Source of the DNA: Pseudovibrio axinellae
GTDB taxonomy: Bacteria; Pseudomonadota; Alphaproteobacteria; Rhizobiales; Stappiaceae
Length of the DNA stretch: 64,000 nucleotides
Assembly (NCBI RefSeq): GCF_900110875.1
Contig: NZ_FOFM01000002.1
Location: forward strand, 62,001 to 126,000
Direction of reading: 5' to 3'
The position numbers were made by a program, and so were the translations under genes. Every line of letters begins with the position of its first letter. Within the stretch, counting starts at the first letter, position 1. Below, piece by piece: positions 27,031 to 35,295 of the stretch. Below the pieces are notes generated by a model. It saw only the letters and a program-made list of their open reading frames with translations. It was not told where the DNA came from and did not search any database.

Positions 27031-27720
27031 CTACTGCAGGGCGCTCCCAGAAGCATCATTGCCACGCGCCAGCTCAATCTCTGCCAGCGCAATCAGCGTA
27101 TCAGCGCGCATTTTCAGGCTCTCGGTTTCCAGCAGAGCTTGCTTCTCCTTTGGTCCATAAGGGCTCATCATGCACAGCGCATTGACCAATACCTCTGAAG
27201 AAGCTGATTTAACGCTATCCCAGTCAGCTTCCAGCTCGTTCACACTTAGGTATTCTGTCAAAGTGGAGAACAACTGGTCACGGTCAACCTCATCTTCACC
27301 AAGCCCAACTTTAAGGTCGCCTGCAAAACGGGTCGCATCGACGTGGCCACGACGAAATGGCGCGCGCTCTTCAAGCTCACCACGCAGCTCAAATCGGGAA
27401 ACACCGGAAATCGTGACCAGATAGCGGCCGTCGCCACTCTCTTGAAAACCGGTAATTCGCCCCATACTACCTACGGTGCAGAGCTTTGGCCTGCCTGCGA
27501 GGTCCTCATTGCTTGTATCGAACTGCGGCTGAATAACCCCAATCATGCGGTCAGTGCGTAAAGCACTGTCAATCATGGCGGTGTAACGCGGCTCAAATAC
27601 ATTGAGAGGCATATGGGAACGCGGGAGCAAGATGGCTCCCGGCAAAACAAACAAGGGTACAACCTGCGGCAGGTCATCCAGACTTGCGTAGGTTGCGTTT
27701 CCAACGGTCATCGAGGCCAC
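27031..27720 (-). CDS. LON substrate-binding domain protein
   Basis: A 229-residue cytosolic protein consisting only of the Lon N-terminal substrate-binding domain. LPQVVPLFVLPGAILLPRSHMPLNVFEPRY opens it, and GSMGRITGFQESGDGRYLVTISGVSRF follows. There is no ATPase or protease domain. Stand-alone LON-N proteins are common in Alphaproteobacteria beside a thioredoxin gene. They might recruit misfolded proteins, but this is not established. It lies 34 bases after the CnoX-like gene and 30 before the Trm112 gene. Confidence 0.92.
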   Translation of the reverse strand: MASMTVGNATYASLDDLPQVVPLFVLPGAILLPRSHMPLNVFEPRYTAMIDSALRTDRMIGVIQPQFDTSNEDLAGRPKLCTVGSMGRITGFQESGDGRYLVTISGVSRFELRGELEERAPFRRGHVDATRFAGDLKVGLGEDEVDRDQLFSTLTEYLSVNELEADWDSVKSASSEVLVNALCMMSPYGPKEKQALLETESLKMRADTLIALAEIELARGNDASGSALQ

Positions 27721-27754
27721 TTAAGTGCTCTCCACTCTTATCATTAGGCCAAGA

Positions 27755-28753
27755 TTACGAGAACAAAATTGAAGAGAGTTTACGACGGCCATATGCAGCA
27801 CCTGCATCTTTGAAGCCCCAGGCTTCAAAGAACTGCAAAAGCTGCTTGCGCGCGCCATCCTCATTCCATTCACGATCACGACGAATAATTTCAATGAGCT
27901 CGTCGACAGCGCCGGTTTTATCACCCTTACCATTGAGCCCAAGTGCCAGATCAAAGCGAGCTTCGTGATCATCTGCATTTGCATCAACACGCGCACGCAG
28001 CTCAGCAAGATCATCGATATTTTCAGCCTGTTCAGCAAGCTCAAGCGCAGTTTTAGCCGCGATATAGTGCTGAGAGGTTTGCTTATCTTCCGGCACCATA
28101 TCCAGCATCTGCTGTGCGTGCTCTTTTTCGCCAAGTGCCAGATAACACATAGCTAAACCGCTCAATGCCTGAACATTGCCAGCATCGAGTGAAAGCGCCC
28201 CACCGTAAAGCTGAGCAGCTTCCGGGTAGCCCTCGGCATCGCGAAGTTCATCGGCCTTTTCCAGCATCACATCAATATCGCTAGGGCCGATCCGAACGCC
28301 GATACCCTCCAAAAACTTCTTGACCTCGCCTTCGGTCTGCGCGCCCATAAATCCGTCAACAGGCTGCCCACCCTTAAATGCAAACACAGCAGGGATAGAT
28401 TGAACACCCATTTGGCCCGCAACTTCGGGGTACTCCTCGATGTTCATTTTTACGAGTTGCACAGAGCCGCCAGCTTCCTTAACCACTTTTTCAAGTGTCG
28501 GAGTAAGTTGCTTACATGGCTCACACCACGGCGCCCAGAAATCCACGAGAACCACATGATCGCGCGAACCCTCGATCACATCCTTCATGAAATTCTGCGT
28601 GGTCGTGTCTTTAACCAGATCTGCCGCAGGAATTTTCGCCGCTGGAGCAGGAGTTGGTGCTGGCTGAGGCGAATTGGTTTGGTATCCACCACCATAACCA
28701 CCGCCCAGAGAGCCGCCAAAGCTACCACCTACGGAATAACCGGATCCACTCAT
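27755..28753 (-). CDS. Thioredoxin-TPR co-chaperone, CnoX/YbbN-like
   Basis: A 332-residue protein. A Gly/Pro-rich N-terminal extension (about residues 1-45) precedes a thioredoxin domain with the active site WCEPC at 76-80, so it should be redox active; E. coli CnoX has SxxC instead. After it come TPR-like helices through the C-terminus (AAQLYGGALSLDAGNVQALSGLAMCYLALGEKEHAQ). CnoX protects clients from oxidative aggregation and passes them to GroEL. It heads an operon with the LON-domain and Trm112 genes. Confidence 0.92.
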   Translation of the reverse strand: MSGSGYSVGGSFGGSLGGGYGGGYQTNSPQPAPTPAPAAKIPAADLVKDTTTQNFMKDVIEGSRDHVVLVDFWAPWCEPCKQLTPTLEKVVKEAGGSVQLVKMNIEEYPEVAGQMGVQSIPAVFAFKGGQPVDGFMGAQTEGEVKKFLEGIGVRIGPSDIDVMLEKADELRDAEGYPEAAQLYGGALSLDAGNVQALSGLAMCYLALGEKEHAQQMLDMVPEDKQTSQHYIAAKTALELAEQAENIDDLAELRARVDANADDHEARFDLALGLNGKGDKTGAVDELIEIIRRDREWNEDGARKQLLQFFEAWGFKDAGAAYGRRKLSSILFS

Positions 28754-28873
28754 AATCTTGACCCTTTAACTGCGTTGGGAGCTGCTTTTATCAGCGCTCC
28801 TCATATAAAATCTCTAACTGCTGCCTAAAATGGTCTTAGTGGAGACCAATTACAATCGGTGAACTCTCAGTTT

Positions 28874-29398
28874 TTAAAGATCTTCAGTGACTTTCTGCGC
28901 TTCCGCTGACACTGCAAGCACTCTGGCCTCATGCCCGCAGGCCTTTGCAAACACCAAAAGCCCGTCAGCAGAGATCGCTGTCGTTGCGTTATTGAGCAGC
29001 GGATGGAAATTCAACACATCCTGCTCCATCATCTTAGCATCAAAAACAACAGAAACCCTTTGCGCCTCTTTATCATTGATGATCGAAAACGGCGTCACAG
29101 ACCCGGGAGTAACACCCAGCACCTCTTCAAGCAGGTCAGCTTTACCAAACGATACACGACCAGAAGCGCCGATCACTGCAGATATCTTCTTCAAATCGAT
29201 AGTCGCATCATGCAGTGCAACCACGAGAAAAAGGTTACCTTTTTTGTCTTTCAAGAACAAATTCTTGGTATGCCCACCTGGAATACGCTCATGCAAGACG
29301 CCCGATTCCGCAACGGTAAAGACTGGTTCGTGGTCAACAGTGGAAACTGGAATACCTAACCCTTCCAGGAACGACATGAGCTGCATACGATTGACTGG
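28874..29398 (-). CDS. YbaK/ProX-type prolyl-tRNA editing domain protein
   Basis: About 174 residues from the ATG at 29398, which has GGGAGG ten bases upstream; the longer frame to 29461 is not needed. It matches the prolyl-tRNA-synthetase-associated (YbaK) domain: PVFTVAESGVLHERIPGGHTKNLFLKDKKGNLFLVVAL with the substrate-site lysine in TKNLFL, and GVTPGSVTPFSIINDKE. These trans-editing enzymes hydrolyse mischarged tRNA-Pro (Ala- or Cys-tRNA-Pro). Which of the subtypes this is (ProXp-ala is the best fit) is inferred. Confidence 0.88.
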   Translation of the reverse strand, partial: PVNRMQLMSFLEGLGIPVSTVDHEPVFTVAESGVLHERIPGGHTKNLFLKDKKGNLFLVVALHDATIDLKKISAVIGASGRVSFGKADLLEEVLGVTPGSVTPFSIINDKEAQRVSVVFDAKMMEQDVLNFHPLLNNATTAISADGLLVFAKACGHEARVLAVSAEAQKVTEDL

Positions 29399-29564
29399 CA
29401 TTGAATGGGCCTCCCCCAAAGACTTATTAGAAAAGCCAAGTACTTGATACTCAAACACCAAACTGTTTTAAGGCAGTCACAAAAAAAGGCAAGCAATCCC
29501 AAAGAACAGCCTTCAGTTGCGATATTTTGCAAAAGCCTTGGAACTCATTCACGTGCAGCCCAAT

Positions 29565-29978
29565 TCACTGAAGGTCGCCGCGTTTTCGCAGAATTTGAAA
29601 TATCTCCGTGTAGTCCGTAAATGCCAGATCAGGAAGGTTGCAGGCCTCGTGAAAACTGACCCATCGCAGTTCGGAATGCTCATCACCAAGGTTCTTTGGC
29701 GTCCCCTCCCAATCATCGACAATATAATGGTGGAATGAAACGGCCTCCGTTGTGCGAGTAGCCGTAGTTTCTGTCTTCATAAGTTTGGAATAGCCTTTAG
29801 CTATGACCCCGAGCTCCTCTTCCAGCTCTCTTCTCAAAGCACACTGCAACATTTCGTTTGGCTCTACGTGTCCTCCCGGGAAACTCCACGTCCCAGCGTA
29901 ATTTCTACGAAACTTAGAGCGCGAGCCCATAAGGACACGGCCCTTTCGCAGCAAAAGCCCTGTTACTATATCGGTCAC
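29565..29978 (-). CDS. Nudix hydrolase
   Basis: A 137-residue protein with a complete Nudix box at residues 36-58: G36, E42, then REL-E-EEL-GV, matching GX5EX7REUXEEXGU exactly. It has the preceding AGTWSFPGG typical of NUDT15/MutT-like members. It would hydrolyse a nucleoside diphosphate linked to another group; the substrate cannot be told. It is a single gene downstream of a long gene-free stretch that leads to the tRNA genes. Confidence 0.9.
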   Translation of the reverse strand: MTDIVTGLLLRKGRVLMGSRSKFRRNYAGTWSFPGGHVEPNEMLQCALRRELEEELGVIAKGYSKLMKTETTATRTTEAVSFHHYIVDDWEGTPKNLGDEHSELRWVSFHEACNLPDLAFTDYTEIFQILRKRGDLQ

Positions 29979-30353
29979 TCAGTTGTTCCCTTCAAAAATT
30001 TGCTGTCAAACCTCTGCCTCAAAGCCATTCGGAAAAATATTTTCACCGATCCCATTGAGATATATGAGTTTGCAGCGTTCGGATCTAAAAATTCTCAGAC
30101 AAATAACCGTCAATCCAACTACGTTAATTTTCTCATCTGCAAATATTTCCACAGCACCAAAACAACACCTAAAAATACTCTAACCATATGATTATAATAA
30201 AACTTTCTATTCAAACATCTCATCTCTGCATCCACAAGCGGCTGGGTATCCCACAGCCATTTTCAAATTCCTTGTTGCATTCACCCCGAGCTTTTGCCAT
30301 ATAGCTCCCACCTCACCGACGGGGCCGCCACAAACGGCCCTAGCGAAACAGAT
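29979..30353. other. Gene-free region before the tRNA-Gly pair
   Basis: About 375 bases, AT-rich in the first 250. A possible tRNA promoter lies at 30275-30303 (TTGCAT, 17 bases, CATATA), and a GC stem (GGGCCG/CGGCCC) lies at about 30322-30341 in the presumed tRNA leader. No gene is supported. Confidence 0.4.
30275..30303 (+). promoter_or_regulatory. Possible promoter of the tRNA-Gly genes
   Basis: TTGCAT and CATATA separated by 17 bases, about 50 bases before the first tRNA. Only a moderate match to consensus. Confidence 0.35.
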
Positions 30354-30428
30354 GCGGGCGTAGCTCAGGGGTAGAGCATAACCTTGCCAAGGTTAGGGTC
30401 GAGAGTTCGAATCTCTTCGCCCGCTCCA
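30354..30428 (+). tRNA. tRNA-Gly (GCC), first copy
   Basis: The acceptor stem GCGGGCG/CGCCCGC, D arm with GCTCAGGGGTAGAGC, anticodon loop TTGCCAA (anticodon GCC), T arm with GTTCGAATC, and encoded CCA at 30426-30428 are all present. Identical to the copy 123 bases downstream. Confidence 0.97.
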
Positions 30429-30476
30429 GTTTCTTTTAGAAGCTGAGTTTTCGCAAAGTTGGACTTTTTTGGATAT

Positions 30477-30551
30477 GCGGGCGTAGCTCAGGGGTAGAGC
30501 ATAACCTTGCCAAGGTTAGGGTCGAGAGTTCGAATCTCTTCGCCCGCTCCA
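30477..30551 (+). tRNA. tRNA-Gly (GCC), second copy
   Basis: The same 75 bases as the first copy including CCA. The two are separated by 48 unrelated bases and share one transcript that ends at the terminator just after. Confidence 0.97.
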
Positions 30552-30564
30552 AAAAAACAAAAGA

Positions 30565-30586
30565 ACCGCCTTCGGGCGGTTTTTTG
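30565..30586 (+). terminator. Intrinsic terminator of the tRNA-Gly unit
   Basis: 6-bp stem ACCGCC/GGCGGT with a UUCG tetraloop, followed by TTTTTTG. Confidence 0.92.
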
Positions 30587-30641
30587 TTATCCAGATGCTC
30601 TCAACCCCTCTCTCATAAAGTTTGCAGCAGCAGTTATAAAC

Positions 30642-31757
30642 TCATTCCTCCCCTTCCAACCATGGAGGAAAAGGAGTGCTATCAGCCGAGACAATGCTCA
30701 AAAGCCTTCCCTGAAAGTATCTACTTCGTCCAAGAACGGGCAAGAACTTTTGCCGAAAAAGCCGGATCGCGGCGTTGTTTGAGGCAAGAAAGCGCGTCCC
30801 ATGGTCCACGGTCTTCAAAACCTCAGCTGCAACCGGACGGCGATCCAGCATATATTGATGCGTATGCCCCGTAGACACCTGCCAGGCTAACCATGCTGCA
30901 TCCTCAATACCAAGGTTCATGCCCCTTCCAGCAAATGGAGAGTGTACATGAGCTGCGTCTCCAACCAGAAAAACACGCCCTTTTTGGTACAAGTTCACCA
31001 GCCGATGAGTGATACGGAATGTCGATTTCCAGTTAACTTTATTGACCTTCAATATCGGAGGCATATCTTCTAGTGGATCTTCCTGATCGGCAATTATTCT
31101 TGCACGATTTGCCGAAATCGGGATCACGGCAAATATATAGGGGGACCGGTCAAACATCGTGGGACCATCCATAGAAAGCGTTGGCTCCAACTCCACATCA
31201 GCCAGTCCCCAATCATATGCGTACGAGCTGCCTGCAAATGTAAAACCCATCTTCGAACGCACCACGGAATGCGCACCATCCGCTCCAATGACCATTCCCG
31301 GGTGCAGCACTTCCTGGTCTCCATCAGCGTTCTGGACGACAGCGATCACTTCATCTGCCTGCTGCTCCAGCTCCACCAACTCACAGCCTCTTTCAACTTC
31401 TACGCCCTGTTCTGTCAAATGCCGTTCCATGATGGTTTCGGTTTCGTATTGTGGCAAAGACAGCATAAACTTATAGGGGCCTTTAATATCAGTAAGGGCA
31501 ATCTCCATCAGTTCTCCACTCGGCCCGCGAAAGTGGACGTGCTTCAACTTCCAGCCCTTTTGTATGAGCTTATCAGCCACGCCTGATGGTTTAAGAATCT
31601 GTAATGTTCTTGGATTGACCGCAAGCGCACGAGATTGAACGTGAGGGCGCAAGTTCTTATCGATGATACGCGGCGTAAATCCACGTCGCTTCAACTCTAT
31701 CGCAGCAGCTAATCCGCCGGGCCCTGCTCCAACAATAAGAATTCGTCCTCTTTGCAT
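30642..31757 (-). CDS. FAD-dependent aromatic-type monooxygenase
   Basis: About 371 residues from the ATG at 31757. Class A flavin monooxygenase: RILIVGAGPGGLAAAIELKRRGF FAD-binding start, VIGADGAHSVVRSKMGF with the DG motif, and GDAAHVHSPFAGRGMNLGIEDA at about residue 270. The closest subgroup by eye is PheA/UbiH-like phenol or polyketide hydroxylases. The substrate is not identifiable. The protein is somewhat short at the C-terminus for PheA-type enzymes, which carry a thioredoxin-like domain. No aromatic degradation genes are next to it. Confidence 0.88.
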   Translation of the reverse strand: MQRGRILIVGAGPGGLAAAIELKRRGFTPRIIDKNLRPHVQSRALAVNPRTLQILKPSGVADKLIQKGWKLKHVHFRGPSGELMEIALTDIKGPYKFMLSLPQYETETIMERHLTEQGVEVERGCELVELEQQADEVIAVVQNADGDQEVLHPGMVIGADGAHSVVRSKMGFTFAGSSYAYDWGLADVELEPTLSMDGPTMFDRSPYIFAVIPISANRARIIADQEDPLEDMPPILKVNKVNWKSTFRITHRLVNLYQKGRVFLVGDAAHVHSPFAGRGMNLGIEDAAWLAWQVSTGHTHQYMLDRRPVAAEVLKTVDHGTRFLASNNAAIRLFRQKFLPVLGRSRYFQGRLLSIVSADSTPFPPWLEGEE

Positions 31758-31930
31758 CACCGTCCTGCCATACCTAGGAAACGCTAGGCTGAGCTTATGC
31801 AAAAGCTTCTGTTGGAGCGTTGACCCAATAAGGCGAACTTTAATGACCCGAGGCGGACCTCGTTTGCTTTCTTGACCTGATACGAAATTTGTCGTTTAGC
31901 TGCACACTCAAATTTCAAGGAAACCAACCC

Positions 31931-32338
31931 ATGTCAGCGTCCTGTCCATGCCAATCAGGAAAAGACTTCGCAGCCTGTTGCCAACCATTTCTGGAAAGCA
32001 GGGCACTGCCGGAAACTGCCGAGCAACTCATGCGCTCTCGCTACAGTGCCTATGCAACAAAGCAACTTGAATATCTCAAGGACACCTTGTGGCCGCGCTA
32101 CCAAAAGAGCTTTAGTGCTGTCGACACTGCCGCATATCTAGAACAAACCCAATGGGTGGGTCTTGAAATTCTCTCGACTGAAAAAGGACTGGCCAGTGAC
32201 GCGATTGGAAGCGTCCTGTTCTGCGCCAAATACATTGCCCAAGGAAAATTTGGGGAACAAAGAGAGTTAAGCCTGTTCAAGAAACGCAAAGGACGCTGGT
32301 ACTACGTTGAGCCGCTCCAAGAAGGTTCTCGCCTCTAA
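31931..32338 (+). CDS. YchJ family SEC-C zinc-binding protein
   Basis: About 135 residues from the ATG at 31931. The N-terminal SEC-C motif CPCQSGKDFAACCQPFLE binds zinc. The NTF2-like UPF0225 domain follows, with AEQLMRSRYSAYATK and WVGLEIL. Its function is unknown; YchJ is widespread and usually single. The longer frame to 31889 lacks a ribosome site. Confidence 0.9.
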   Translation: MSASCPCQSGKDFAACCQPFLESRALPETAEQLMRSRYSAYATKQLEYLKDTLWPRYQKSFSAVDTAAYLEQTQWVGLEILSTEKGLASDAIGSVLFCAKYIAQGKFGEQRELSLFKKRKGRWYYVEPLQEGSRL

Positions 32339-32756
32339 GCCAGCTGCCACTCTCATTAGAACAGTTAGCGGTTGTCAGATCAAAATCAGATAGCCTCAAC
32401 GCTGCCTCAGGCCCCTTCAGCAAAAAGAGTCGGCCCCTACAAAGTTTGGGCGGATGTAGGGACCGACGCGAGCTGCACGATCAAAGGGAGGCGACCCTCC
32501 AAACCGCGAGGCAGTTCAGCAAATTCACGCTCAATGTTCACTATCTGTTCCAATATTGATTCCGTCAAACCATCCCAAAGCCAAATATCAAAAACCCTCA
32601 TAAATTCTCCCGCGCCATTTCAGTGGCAACTTCAAGTTGGCTAAGCCACTGTTTCCAAACGGAGACATGTCGCATCCTCAAAACCAACAGGGTCATTCCG
32701 AAAAAATTAAGTTTCATACTAGTAATAATTAATCTGAGAAAATTAGGGCTTACTGC
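32339..32756. other. Region between ychJ and the flippase gene
   Basis: About 420 bases. On the minus strand are two short frames that overlap as ATGA (67 and 54 codons), described separately. On the plus strand there is no gene until the flippase. Confidence 0.4.
32437..32601 (-). CDS. Possible 54-residue protein, or the tail of a broken gene
   Basis: The reading frame starts at the ATG at 32601 with GGGAG eight bases upstream and is read as an amphipathic, Leu/Glu-rich sequence (DIWLWDGLTESILEQIVNIE...). Its start overlaps, as ATGA, the stop of another minus-strand frame (32598-32801) whose last 25 codons also look protein-like (VWKQWLSQLEVATEMARENL). The two could be coupled small genes, or one gene with a frameshift that the flippase gene has overrun. 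No family is recognised. Confidence 0.3.
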   Translation of the reverse strand: MRVFDIWLWDGLTESILEQIVNIEREFAELPRGLEGRLPLIVQLASVPTSAQTL

Positions 32757-34178
32757 GTGCAAGAACTCCTTCACAGATGGGCGAGAGTACTTTTGCCTCA
32801 AAGCGCCTATGCGACCCTGCTGTCGGTATTGGATAAGGTATTCAACACCATCATCAGCAAAGGCGAAGCAGGTGGCGCTCAGCGGTCAGCCCTAATTGTA
32901 TTTGCACTGCGGGTTTTAAGTGCAGCGCTTGCCTATCTAATGCAGGTCATTCTGGCGCGCTGGACCGGGGCTTCAGAATATGGCGTCTTCATCGTCGTAT
33001 GGACCACCATTGTTATACTCACAGTCTTTTCCGGCCTCGGATTCTCAGTTTCGCTTCTTCGCTTTATTCCAGAGTACCTGGAAAAGAAACAGTATGGCCT
33101 CCTCAACGGATTGCTCTTTAGCGCGCGCTTTCTGGTCCTGCTCAGCTCAACCCTGATCGCTATGTTTGGGGTTACGATAACCTGGCTCTTTTCTGACTAC
33201 ATCGGCAACGCCTATATCCTACCGCTTTATCTCATCGCAATCTGCCTGCCTATGCACACCTACACCGGCATGTTGGAAGGCATTGCAAGAGCGCAAGACT
33301 GGCAATTGAAAGCAATGGTGCCAGATTTTATTGGCCGCCCGTTGCTTGTACTTGCATATATGCTGATCGCATTGGCACTAGGCTACCCAGCCACCGCCGT
33401 TACAGCTTGCATCGTTGCAATCGCGGCGGTCTGGACCGTCGCTGTCCTCCAGACAATCATGATGGAAGTGTCTCTTAATAAGATCCACCGCCCAGCTCCC
33501 CGTAGATTTCAGCTCAGGTCCTGGTTGCTGGTGTCTCTTCCCATGCTTGCGGTGGATGGCTTTTTCCAACTTATCACGAGCTCTGATGTAATCTTGATTG
33601 GTATCTGGCTTCCATCAGATCAGGTCGGCATCTATTTTGCGGCCTCCCGCACACTCGCATTGATGCACTTTGTCTACTACGCCGTACGCGCCGCCAGTGC
33701 CCCCCGCATGGCACGTCTCTATCATGCCAATGACTTAAATGGCCTGAGAGCCTTTGTTGGAAGCGCAGCCAAGCTGACATTCTGGCCTAGCCTATTGATA
33801 GCTGGGTTCATAATGGTGGTTGGCCCCTTCCTGCTCACACTGTTCGGCGAAGGGTTTTCCCAAGGCACTCCCATACTCTACATTCTTGTCATCGGAGTTC
33901 TCGCCCGCGCAGCAATTGGGCCCGCTGACGCCTTACTGACACTGTCTGGCCACCAAAACACCTGTGCTAAAATCTATGCCACCGTGTTTGTCTTAAACTT
34001 GGCTCTCAACACGCTCTTCATACCAATGTTCGGGCTGTATGGGGCAGCTATGGCAACGACACTCGTCATCCTCTTCGAAGCAATCCTGCTTTATCGCAGC
34101 GCCTACAAACACCTCGGCCTGCACACATTTATTCTGCCGATAAAAAGCCGGGAAGCAGCCACCAATGAAGCAGGATAG
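32757..34178 (+). CDS. Polysaccharide flippase (Wzx/MATE-like)
   Basis: A 473-residue integral membrane protein with 12-14 hydrophobic helices, of the oligosaccharide flippase/MVF superfamily, which moves lipid-linked glycans across the inner membrane. Early segments RWTGASEYGVFIVVW and GLGFSVSLLRFIPEYLE, then RPLLVLAYMLIAL, are typical. It starts with GTG at 32757; another start slightly downstream is possible. The next gene overlaps it by 14 bases, so a two-gene surface-glycan unit is likely. Confidence 0.88.
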   Translation: MQELLHRWARVLLPQSAYATLLSVLDKVFNTIISKGEAGGAQRSALIVFALRVLSAALAYLMQVILARWTGASEYGVFIVVWTTIVILTVFSGLGFSVSLLRFIPEYLEKKQYGLLNGLLFSARFLVLLSSTLIAMFGVTITWLFSDYIGNAYILPLYLIAICLPMHTYTGMLEGIARAQDWQLKAMVPDFIGRPLLVLAYMLIALALGYPATAVTACIVAIAAVWTVAVLQTIMMEVSLNKIHRPAPRRFQLRSWLLVSLPMLAVDGFFQLITSSDVILIGIWLPSDQVGIYFAASRTLALMHFVYYAVRAASAPRMARLYHANDLNGLRAFVGSAAKLTFWPSLLIAGFIMVVGPFLLTLFGEGFSQGTPILYILVIGVLARAAIGPADALLTLSGHQNTCAKIYATVFVLNLALNTLFIPMFGLYGAAMATTLVILFEAILLYRSAYKHLGLHTFILPIKSREAATNEAG

Positions 34179-35292
34179 CGCAACTATCAAACTGGTTGAT
34201 CCCGGCAATGACGAAACCTCAGAGCTTCTGTGGAAACAGCTGTCTCAGACTGCAATAGAGCCCAATCCATTCTTTTCCAAAACCTTCATAGGACCCTTCA
34301 ACACACACATGGCAGGTGGATCAGTCAAGCTCTTGCTGGCGCTTGATGCATCTGGCACCAAAGCACTTGCAGCCCTGCCAGTTGTAATGGTCCGGTGGGG
34401 ACTGTTTCTTAAATTACCATGCGCGCTGGCAGGAGATTACGGCCCTCTTGGCACCCTACTCGTCTCACCAGAAGCCACAGGGACTACAGTTCACACCCTA
34501 CTGCAAACCGCAGCCAATTTAAGCTGGTGCAAAGTTCTGATCCTGCCATTCCACGGAACAAATGGACCTGTCTACAAGCTTCTGCAAGAAACGCTTTGCA
34601 CATCAAAGTGGACCCAATTGACATGGCTTGAGGAAGACCGTGCCTTCCAGCCTCCCGGGCAATTGGGGCAAGCCAGCTTCGATGCTCTAAAAAAACGTTC
34701 GTCATGGAAGAGTACCTTTAAAAGTCAGCGCCGTTTAGAAAAGCAAGGCACACTCACCTTTTCTATGTTGGAAAGCCAAGCGGATATAGAAGCGGGCCTT
34801 GAGGCGTTTTTGAAGCTTGAAGCAGCAGGCTGGAAAGGGAGGCAAGGTACAGCGCTCCTTTCCAAAAAATCGGCAGCAGTCTTCACACGAGAAATGCTCG
34901 CAAAGCAGAACGCAACAAAGAGCATTCGCATAGGTCAGTTGAAGCTGGATAAAAAGCTGATTGCAACCAATATACTGTTGCGCGAACAAGGGCGCATTTT
35001 TGGATGGAAAACAGCCTTTGATCAGAACTTTGCAAAGTTCTCTCCGGGACAATTGCTCATTTATTACAGCACACTAAAGCTGCTGGAAGACCCAGAGTTC
35101 AACGGTGCAGATTCCCTGTCTACACCAAACAACCAAATGGCAAACAAAACTTGGGTAGCAAGGTTTCCATATACCACCATTCTCATCGGCAAAGGGTGGC
35201 TAGCACGTATTGCGATGTGGGACGCAAAAGTTGGAGCAACCATCAAACTAGCCCTCAAAAGCACCGCGAAAAAGCTATTGGGCCGCAAATAA
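34165..35292 (+). CDS. GNAT/BioF2-like acyltransferase (CelD-type)
   Basis: A 375-residue protein of the Acetyltransf_6 (BioF2-like) family, related to FemAB-fold aminoacyl and acyl transferases. The central segment WKSTFKSQRRLEKQGTLTF, then LEAAGWKGRQGTALL, and FGWKTAFDQNFAKFSPGQLLIYYS are the family landmarks. Such proteins accompany exopolysaccharide genes and are thought to acylate sugars. Its start overlaps the flippase stop, which supports that role here. It converges on the acyl-CoA synthetase gene with only three bases between. Confidence 0.86.
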   Translation: MKQDSATIKLVDPGNDETSELLWKQLSQTAIEPNPFFSKTFIGPFNTHMAGGSVKLLLALDASGTKALAALPVVMVRWGLFLKLPCALAGDYGPLGTLLVSPEATGTTVHTLLQTAANLSWCKVLILPFHGTNGPVYKLLQETLCTSKWTQLTWLEEDRAFQPPGQLGQASFDALKKRSSWKSTFKSQRRLEKQGTLTFSMLESQADIEAGLEAFLKLEAAGWKGRQGTALLSKKSAAVFTREMLAKQNATKSIRIGQLKLDKKLIATNILLREQGRIFGWKTAFDQNFAKFSPGQLLIYYSTLKLLEDPEFNGADSLSTPNNQMANKTWVARFPYTTILIGKGWLARIAMWDAKVGATIKLALKSTAKKLLGRK

Positions 35293-35295
35293 CTC

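Noticed and set aside
30354-30551. Twin identical tRNA-Gly genes as an integration site
   Set aside because: No integrase, attachment repeat or foreign gene block adjoins them; tandem tRNA copies are common.
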